From Archegozetes longisetosus (taxonomy: Eukaryota > Arthropoda > Arachnida > Sarcoptiformes > Trhypochthoniidae): 64,000 nucleotides of DNA. A model generated the notes under the pieces. It was given only the letters and a program-made list of their open reading frames with translations, had not been told where the DNA came from and made no database searches. Where the stretch lies: assembly GCA_018873245.2 (NCBI GenBank), contig JAEMBT020000009.1, positions 5,387,180-5,451,179 of the forward strand, written 5' to 3'. Positions within the stretch are counted from its first letter, which is position 1; each line of letters begins with the position of its first letter. Shown one piece after another: positions 55,984 to 64,000 of the stretch. Both the position numbers and the translations under genes were made by a program.

Positions 55984-58297
55984 CTCTATAGTAGTAATTA
56001 TATCTTACTTTAAGTGAGGGAAACAAAACTTTACATTCCATACAAATTAGCAATTAGGTAGATATGAAAATGTCAGGGTTAGGTATTTTCAAGCAATACT
56101 ATCTCAATCAATGCAATAAAATATTCATATATTTAATGTATGCCTGAACTAGAGTTCTGAATGAGAAATTTCAATAGCTTATAATTTTAGAAGTTTATGA
56201 AAATATATTTATGTCACTCAGTGCTAGAACTCCTAAAAGGATTGATAATTAGAGATCAAAAATAATTGTCAGTAGGACTTGAAGCTGTAACTATACTCAG
56301 TTATTAAATATTCATTTATAATAGCTTTTAGGTCAGAAAATGTGTGTAGAAGGTCTAATGCTTGAAACAAAGTTTTACATGGACAAAATATCGAGAATTC
56401 GTCAAATATTACAAACAATTTTTGAGATTCTCAACGCTAGCCTTAATAAACAAGTCTTGAAAAAATATTCACTTAGTCGAGTAGCCTCTATAATTATGCT
56501 GAAACTATCAAATAATAATCTATTCATTTAAAGCGAAAATAATTTTTGAATCACCATTATACTGAAGTTTAAAGCCTTTTTGCCAACTATTATGTAACCC
56601 AAACATATGTTAATCAAACTTTCTATTATCTTAATTCTTAATATAGTTTCCAAATCAGTTTTTGATTAGTATTTTTTAACATGTGGTTATAAATGATTAT
56701 GAAATAACGTGTAATCGATATGAAAATCATGAGATAAACACGAACAATATGAAAATATCATTCAGGATGTTTTAACGATATTTCTCTAGTTTTGACCTCA
56801 GAGAATGTGATATCGTTTATAGTATTATTTATAGTCTTTTTTGTTCTTATAGTAAAGGTATTCTGTTTTCAAGAAATTATAGTCAAACCCAACAGCAATT
56901 CAGATCAGGTTGTGCAAGCAGAAATTTATAATTGGTACAAAATAGCTCATTTGTCGTATGATTGTTAGCAAAAGCTTATCCACTTTCAGGTGACTGTTGT
57001 GACTGTCGTAACTGCTATCGTATACGACTTGTCGCACAAACTTATTTTGCAACTCTTATCATACCTTCAGAGAAAAAATCTCAAACTTTACTCGAAATCT
57101 AGAGAAATTTTCAATTTTCGAACATATCCGCAAAATTCTAGCATAAGAGGGAGCAGAAAACAAATTGATTCACTCACTAAATATTAAGCAGATATTGAAA
57201 AGATAGAAATGTTAAACTTGAATAATAAAATTGATGAGTTTATATAATGCAACGCAGTTTCTATACTAGTAGTAGAAGAAAGTATTGCGTAATGAAATCG
57301 AGGCTGCACTTCAAGTAATCACCTATCTATCGAGTGTTTGAGCGGTGCATTTATTTGAAATTGATTTGATTTCTGTTTAAAAATGTGTTGTTTTTTTTCA
57401 TCTAATAATGTGTTGAAACACATTATTAGATTCTCTATTGTTCTAATTGACTCTCATATTGTTATATATTGTTTTATATCAATATATAACTACTATTTGA
57501 TTGAATATTGAACTGAATTTCTTAATCCCATAAGATTATGTGTTGGTTGACGTAAAAATATTGCTTATAACAAATAATAGGTTTTCGCTTTAATTATTCC
57601 TCGCAATAGTGTAATCAAAATATTGCGAAAGTATGTCATCAGAAAGTTTTCTCTTCTCATTAATTATTTGTTTGAAAGAAACTCTATTAATAGTTTTTCT
57701 CTAGATTCACATGAACTTTATTGATTTTTTCACATGAATTTTATTGATTTTTCCATAACAAAATCGTACTTAATTTCCAATAATAATAAAATCTGTTTAG
57801 ACCTCAAACTTTTACCATCAAATACTAGTTAATGATAACGAATATTGCAAATGAAAAAGTAAGAAATTATTTCAAGCTTCAAAAGTTTAGAGAAGTTTTT
57901 CAACAATTTTTGCTGATATAAAATATCTTTAGAAAGTTTGACTCCTGGTTGGGTTAAAAATAAGTTTTACATAGCTTTGAGTGAAAGATATTTTTAGCAA
58001 AAATAGCCTTATTTTTAGCAAGATACCCCTATTATGATCAAAGTTAAAAAAGTACCAAAACACTGTTATAAAGATCGGTGAACACCTTTAAAGAATTCTA
58101 AAAATTACAAACTATAAGAACCTGAAAGACGATAAACATTATGATTAACATTAATAACCTTAGGCTAAATAAGCTGAATCAAATAAATGTCATGTCATGC
58201 TATCAAATATTATATATGGTTAGCAATGATGAGTCGTAAGTTTTTCTGACTAAATATTGATTACGTAAATATTTATTATCAATAGTTAAAGCTAAAT

Positions 58298-58345
<48 letters not shown>

Positions 58346-59357
58346 GAACAAAAGATTATCTTTTCATTAGTAGAAGAAATCAATTTAAAAATAACGATTT
58401 TAAGAAGTAGTTAATTACCGGCATTTGATAAGTCACTAGTATTTGAGAGCCAGCAAGGTACCGATAATTAAGGGTCGGTAAATTACCAGTTATTAGAATC
58501 TTGTAATTAAATAACGAAAATAATATTTTTATAGTAATTGAATTGTTTACTAAATAAAAGTTAACTTAACTCAGTTTTTGAATTTTTTATCAAAATTTTA
58601 AGGTTCAAACTTTGTGTTTTCAATATTAGGATATGTTTCAATAGAAAAAAATAAGTTTAACTCAAGTGAAAAAAGTTCATTAAGACTGATTGAAATCAGT
58701 ACTAAAATCAGTTTAGTAAGCACTGCTTTTGATATAGTACGTGTTAACTGCACTCTTACATCAAACACACATTACACTAACTAATGCGAAGTGTAATAAA
58801 GTACTAATAAATTAGTGATTTATCGAGCAGTTAAATTGTGAAAACTAAATTAAGTGAAAAACTAAATCTAATTCAATTTTTTTCCTATAGTCAGGCTTTA
58901 AATTATGAAATAGTCACATTTTAACTAGTTTAACAAACGTAAGACTTTTCTCATCTAAGCATTCTCATTTAAGCACTACTCGTTTTTCCAGTAAACCGCT
59001 CACAAAAATAGTTTTAAAATCAAATTTATCATAAGTTAAATAAAATATTCCTTAATTACCGGTATACTTGTCCCAAACAATGGTAGATTCTCTTTGGTTG
59101 GTGAGTCCAATACACTTAATATCAGTCAGACTTATATCTAGTTCGACCAACTTTTGAGCCACCACTTCAACAGTTTCAACAACCGATTGATAGATTTCAA
59201 TAGGATCTTGTTCTACCCATCCCTCATTCGGCAATATTTTTTTTACTTCAATCTGATGATAGGTCACAAGTTCTCCAGTTTGAGCGACAAATAGTAGAAA
59301 TCTTGTTGAACTTGTCCCCTGATCTATGGCACCGATAAGTGGACCCAAACTCGGCAT
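50839..59357 (-). CDS. Gyk: glycerol kinase, four exons, complete
   Basis: Phosphorylates glycerol to sn-glycerol-3-phosphate with ATP, feeding glycerolipid synthesis and glycolysis. Exons: 59060-59357, 54406-54843, 52203-52559 and 50839-51536. Every junction is phase 1 and splits a Gly codon (G|GTAATT..TAG|GA; G|GTATGT..TAG|GT; G|GTATTT..AAG|GA). The product is 596 residues. Seen: the phosphate-binding DQGTSSTR (12-19), glycerol-site NQRES (87-91) and IVWLDNRT (107-114), TKTGLP-type [28 protein letters not shown] (249-258, catalytic Asp), [26 protein letters not shown] and VDGGMSSN. About 40 extra residues (from about HMNGHTGNG to KEHKIYAKN) lie before the usual FRPKLPDD end. The last 30 residues form a hydrophobic tail ([16 protein letters not shown]), as in animal isoforms that attach to the mitochondrial outer membrane. 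Intron 1 is 4.2 kb and carries (TG)n and (CT)n tracts. Confidence 0.97.
55934..55981. repeat. (TG)n microsatellite in glycerol kinase intron 1
   Basis: About 24 uninterrupted GT units. On the gene's strand this is a CA repeat inside the first intron. The tract is long and pure enough to be length-variable. Confidence 0.95.
57401..57430. repeat. short perfect hairpin in intron 1
   Basis: TCTAATAATGTGTT and its exact complement AACACATTATTAGA are separated by 2 bp. It is AT-rich, so it may be a chance or cruciform-prone sequence. No small-RNA precursor features are evident. Confidence 0.6.
58300..58341. repeat. (CT)n microsatellite in glycerol kinase intron 1
   Basis: About 20 pure CT units, giving GA on the transcribed strand. 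It lies 0.7 kb from the first exon; (GA)n tracts can bind GAGA-type factors in arthropods, but that is only a possibility here. Confidence 0.95.
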
Positions 59358-59359
59358 AA

Positions 59360-60575
59360 TTAACTTTTTTCAACTTAGGACGAATCAATTTTTCCACAAT
59401 TTAAAAAACAATTTCACTATAAATAAGTCAACAAAATTTGAAAAATTTCCGATATAACTGATTATAAGAGACTCTTTTCCTCAACTGACGTATTTTTCAC
59501 AAATAACTTTTTTTTATAGTAGAAATGCAGCGAAGTTTTCAACTTATTCTGGACAAGATATGAGAAGAAAATTTCTGCAAACGTATTGCAAGAATAAATA
59601 TTTAAACTTTTACTTGAAACAGGAAAATATATCAGAATATTATCTCCCAATACGATATTGAAGTTTAAAATAATTTTCACTGAGCGCTTAACAACAAGAT
59701 AGCTGTGAATCAAAAGTTTTCCGCGTCACCACGCGTTAATTTTTACGAAAAATAATAAATTATTTTCCAGTCTGAACACGATAATTATGAAGTATGAAAT
59801 AACTTATTAAGTATTAGTCAATGAGAGAGTACGAAAAAATGTATTGACACTCACAGTATTCAAGGTTGGAAATGCTTCCTATTTCAAGGCTAATACGTAA
59901 GCCCCAAATGATAGAAATGTTTAGTTAGATAGAAAAAGCACAGTTTTTATTCAACATGAAACTATCATATCATATGTTGTCATACGTTTATTTTAAGCAA
60001 TCGCTGTTAACGTAATTTGAAGTTGTGATAAGAGTGGGACTCATAGCATACTGTAATCACAATATTCTAAGTACAATCAATTTGTAAATGAAATTATGAT
60101 TTAAGTGGTCCCACGTTATGCTTAAATTACCGTATTATTAAATTAAAACTTGACTTATAACATACATAACAAGATTGAATGATAGCCCTTAGTAAGACTT
60201 GAACTGTTTATGAGTTATTTATTAATTTCTTCTCTGATTAGCTCTGATTTTCTGATTTTTTGTCAAATTAATTACAATTATATTTATATGACTACAAAAC
60301 TGGAATATCCTTTGCTTTTGGTGATATAAAAACTCGACTGCAATACAAAACGTTCGGCGCAATTGCTTTTATAGTCATGTCTTCTCTTGTTTATGATCGA
60401 TAAAAGAGGAGGAGATCCAGAAAAATGCTTCTCCTCTTAGTGTTAGGATAAGGATTACAAAATGTTTTTCAAATCTTTCTATTTGATAAAAACTTATTTT
60501 ATTGATTAAATAACTGATTATAACAATATTAGACATAAAAATGCTTTTATAAAAGCTATTTAACTTTTAACTTGA
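59360..60575. other. 5' flank of glycerol kinase; no gene seen
   Basis: The region upstream of the first exon. A GC-containing patch CCGCGTCACCACGCG at 59720-59734 (containing the inverted pair CGCG..CGCG) is the best promoter candidate, about 370 bp upstream of the ATG. The minus frame at 59462-59713 is hydrophobic and unsupported. Confidence 0.35.
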
Positions 60576-60581
60576 ATTTAG

Positions 60582-60660
60582 TTGACCTCATAAATGGAAA
60601 CGTAATTTTCGCATAGACTCATTGACCTCATAAACGAAAACGTCATTTTCGCATAGGCTC
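60582..60660. repeat. two-copy 40-bp direct repeat
   Basis: Units at 60582-60621 and 60622-60660 share TTGACCTCATAAAYGRAAAC and TTTTCGCATAGRCTC. The second unit contains CGAAAACGTCATTTTCG, a near-palindrome around the CRE-like core ACGTCA. The first unit has ACGTAA at the same place. Lies about 1.2 kb upstream of the glycerol kinase start. Confidence 0.8.
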
Positions 60661-60669
60661 TTCACATGT

Positions 60670-61849
60670 CATGTCCATCCGTTTTGACTATAATTATTTG
60701 AGTTCTGTATAAAAATGATTCAATCGATTCCGCCACAAATTCATACATTTGCTATGATTTTTATTGACAGGAAAGTACATGAATTGCTAACAAAGGTTTT
60801 TGTAATAATAAAAAATAATCAATAAATGCTTTTGTGTGATCTTGAAGCTTCTTCTCTTTTCTCTTTCATTTGAAATACCATTTATATGACTTCTATTTCA
60901 AATATGTAGTCTTACTAAATCAAATCTAAATCTTAGGCATTTTTTTCATTTTTATTAAGTAGTTGTTAAGACATTTTAAGCTTGGAGACACAGATTTTGG
61001 AGGTTTACTAGCTATTAATACGAAATCGTGTTTCTGATTGATTTCTACTTTCTTAGTAATTGAGTAAATATTTTTAGCTTCAAATTCAATCCTATTTTAT
61101 AGTTCCTCGAAGATATCGATCTTTTTGAGGCCTAACTCAAGGTTTTATAATAAACGATTGATTTGTAACTTGTTGGGGAGCATACTAAACGGAGAAAAGT
61201 CAATATGCGATAACTTTCTATTAAGAATTCAATTCTATTTAACTTAAAGATTGAACTTTGCATTACCCTAAACAATGCTATCATAAGTTCTATTCCAAAA
61301 ATTATAAACCACATGAACAGCACAACATTTAAGCTATTTTTATTTGAGTGAGTCACAAATTAGTCTTCCTAGTTATTTTTGATTAAGAAAAGCTAAGTTT
61401 CAAATTTGGACTCTGATAGAATCTGTTTAACTCGAAAAGGTAGTGAGGTGGTTCCTAAGAGATAGTCAAGCAAGCATGAATCTCCTACAGTGTTACCAAA
61501 AACCATATTGAAGTTAGACAGGCTTTACTGTATTATAAAACATAGATATACGAACTTTAAAATTAATCAAATGTTGACCTTTTCTCTTAACATTGATTCA
61601 TCTATAGATCTATAGTATAAGTAATTTATTGAGAAACCTTCGAATTAATGCATTGAGTCTGCTGCATTAGCAACAATTTCTGTTATCCAATCATTCGGTT
61701 CAGATTAAATACCATTAATTAAAAGTGCTTTTTCAAGCTAAACTTGTAATACTTGTTTCAAATTAAGATATGTTTCAGTACAAATATTTCGAGTAGTTCT
61801 AGATCTCATTTAGACTTAGTTTTAATTGAGGTTTCACTTTATTTTGTAA

Positions 61850-61850
<1 letters not shown>
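60670..61850. other. intergenic; no gene seen
   Basis: AT-rich. The minus frame at 61132-61356 is hydrophobic (LFMWFIIFGIELMIALF) and could be a scrap of a membrane protein, but no receptor motif or splice site supports it. Confidence 0.35.

Positions 61851-61853
<3 letters not shown>

Positions 61854-61927
<74 letters not shown>
61854..61927. repeat. (CT)n microsatellite
   Basis: About 37 nearly pure CT units after a short TCTT lead. It is the longest simple repeat of the window. A Ser-Leu open frame across it is an artefact of the repeat. Confidence 0.95.
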
Positions 61928-61931
<4 letters not shown>

Positions 61932-62373
61932 ACTCATTAAGACTAATGCAAAAATATAAACAAAATAATAGACTTGAAAACTATGTCAAGTATTTCTTTA
62001 AGTACTTATAACTTCTATTTGTCACAAAAAGACTTTCTCCACCAATCATTGATTTGTTTTATATTCTATTACATGGATTCAGCTTTATATAAGAACTAAG
62101 AATATATTTAAAAGTAATTATAGCAGAGATATTATATCTTACATTATAATCAATAGCTGTTAACAATAGTGTATAAGATCTATGAAGGTACTTTAGATTA
62201 TTATTCAATATTGAATTGCATATCTAAGTTACATAATACTTGCAAAAAATGCTTTAAAACCTTAATTCATTCAGAATAAGCAACAAAATAATATTCAGAA
62301 TCTTGTGTGTTAAAAAACGGATAAATTAAGACATTTTTCATCACTTCATCTATGATTAGCTCCAGGGAACTGC

Positions 62374-62400
62374 GGATCTGGTAAACCACTTACCAGATCC
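62374..62400. repeat. perfect 11-bp-arm hairpin
   Basis: GGATCTGGTAA and TTACCAGATCC are exact complements separated by ACCAC. It is GC-richer than the surroundings and not part of a visible gene. Confidence 0.7.
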
Positions 62401-62409
62401 TACCTTCAA

Positions 62410-64000
62410 GTACATCCCTTTATACCTGTACTTTTAGCACTAAATTAGTCGAATAAAGTATTTAAACAAAAATATTTTATGTTCTCACTAAGTTAAAAGC
62501 GTGAAAATAAACTCGTTATCGCTTCTGATCAATTTTTTACACAAATGCAATTTTCCACAGAAAATTCAAATTTACTTTAATTTAAATTATTCTGGTGACT
62601 TCGAGACAAGATTTGAGAAATAAATACAGTTTGTGTTCCTTTTTATCAAATAGGAGTTTTAAATAGAGGGCTTCACACGCTTCACATTAATCTTAAGCTA
62701 TGTTCATGTTTGTTACTAAATGAAATTCAGGTACTAATGAAATGTATGTGCCATTCATATCGACTTGTTTAAGTGAATCGATTTACTCAGTCGGGGTCGG
62801 AAACTTCATTATTTTAATAAAACTACTTAAGCGAATCTACAATAAACAATTATTTATATTGCTCATTAACATTTGAATTTAGTTAAGTAGGTTTATCTAA
62901 GTGAGTAAAATGAACATGGGTTTACTCTGGTTTGGTTAGCTCTAGAATAGCAAACCAATGAAAGAAACCTATTTGAAAGTGAACAAATCAATTTACTTAT
63001 CGATAGTCTGGAAAAATATTTACTTAACTCACTCTATCTATAATCCCAAGCCGACACATTTTTAGACTAAAAATGTTTTCTAAACCTCTTATGACGTTTC
63101 AATGACTGGTCAACTTTAATATAATAATTAACCACTTGTCTGAACTCAAATTAAATGAATATTTATGAGAAAATTCACTTAAAATACAGAACTATTACTA
63201 GCTATAAATCCTTATACTAAAGATAATTTATCGCTTGTCGTATTCAAAATACTTTCTCTCGTGATATCAATAGTGAACCAGTACTTTGAAATAATGATAA
63301 TTAAGTCTTTAATAAAGTTTTGGAATTAGGTAAAGATATGATGTCTGACAATACGGTTATTTATATGCAGCGATTAATAGACATATTTTTGAATTAACTC
63401 CAAAATTATTTTCATAATTAATTTTATTCTTTTTGATCTACGAAATGAAATTCGGAATAATTGAAAGAATAAATATTGTACTGCATCATAAATATAAAAT
63501 GAGTACTAAATTGATCGGATTACACAACAATTTCTCATTTGAGTTTGATTTGAGCGAACTTATTTATAACCTTAATCAGTACACTCGCAATTAAACTATA
63601 AGTTTCGATAAGTTATCTTTATAACAAGTTATATGCAAAACAAGTTAAGCAATTCTGTGAAACTAAGGGTATTTAGACAAAATTCTTATGTATGCAAAAC
63701 AAGAGTTTAGTCATATATATGCACTTATACAGTATAGCGATATATCTGTTTAGCTGAATCTCTTTAAGATTAACTAATTTTTTTAACACGAGATATCTGT
63801 TCTGTTGCTAATGAAATTAATGAATAGTAATTCGTTGTCTTAATTAGTAACAAATTAGGAGTTATTTCTACTTATTTATAGGAAAGACTGCTCAATAAAC
63901 AAATGAATCCTTTTTTATTAATGTCCGACTTGAGGTGACTGTTGGATAAATGGGTTAACTGGTGTGTTATGAAACCTATGAGATAACACTTTTCACTTTG
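62410..64000. other. intergenic to the window end; no gene seen
   Basis: AT-rich, with no supportable ORF, RNA gene or transposon. The words AAGTGAATCGATTTACT and GTTTACT recur near 62775 and 62925, but not as a clear repeat. Confidence 0.4.

Noticed and set aside
56340..57187. Two plus-strand frames inside glycerol kinase intron 1
   Set aside because: One (56990-57187) follows an acceptor-like TTTCAG and has a hydrophobic start ([13 protein letters not shown]), which tempted me to call a nested receptor exon, but no conserved motif or partner exon is visible.
61132..61356. Hydrophobic minus frame as a receptor fragment
   Set aside because: Only generic hydrophobicity; no ER-S-GF or TY-type motif and no splice sites.
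61753..61959. Ser-Leu repeat protein
   Set aside because: Pure translation of a (CT)n microsatellite.
1..64000. CRISPR arrays, bacterial operons, riboswitches or an integrated phage
   Set aside because: No evenly spaced identical repeats with unique spacers, no ribosome-binding-site-led gene runs; spliced animal-type genes throughout.

Overview
This is a very AT-rich, intron-bearing eukaryotic window with long non-coding stretches, many inverted-repeat DNA transposons, microsatellites and small secreted or membrane protein families. A decaying family of insect-type gustatory receptor-like 7TM genes, small cystine-knot-like secreted proteins, a Gly/Tyr-rich secreted protein and an animal-type glycerol kinase point to an arthropod. 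A mite or other chelicerate is my best guess, but that is inference; no single gene here fixes the lineage.

Layout: 1-7.5 kb holds inverted-repeat elements and one chemoreceptor-like gene (minus strand, frameshifted). 7.85-8.46 kb has an unrecognised three-exon coding remnant. 9.33-11.51 kb is a 2.2-kb DNA transposon with a broken ISXO2/Merlin-type DDE transposase and a large internal palindrome. 12.6-16.2 kb is a tandem array of five cysteine-rich secreted-peptide genes on the minus strand (three intact, two decayed). Each has the same two-exon structure, and each carries the same approximately 45-bp upstream block. 17.2-17.9 kb is a Gly/Tyr-rich secreted protein gene with a readable TATA/Inr promoter. 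18-22.7 kb is essentially gene-free.

From 22.5 to 43.9 kb three segmentally duplicated chemoreceptor-like genes (minus strand at 23.6, 30.5 and 41.6 kb) are interleaved with a fourth, intact, divergent one at 37.1-38.6 kb. Also here are a plus-strand chemoreceptor fragment, a hAT-like remnant, an RCC1-repeat pseudogene, a mariner deletion derivative, a Tc1-like relic and two long hairpin elements. 43-50.8 kb holds degenerate tandem repeats, an unrecognised pair of ORFs at 47.6-48.6 kb and a piggyBac-type MITE. 50.8-59.4 kb is a complete four-exon glycerol kinase gene on the minus strand, for which I resolved every splice junction. 59.4-64 kb has only repeats.

The genes do not form one pathway. 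The main biology is local: tandem amplification and decay of chemosensory and secreted-peptide families, around one housekeeping gene. Several disruptions are one-base changes in A/T homopolymers, so assembly error must be excluded before the copies are called dead.
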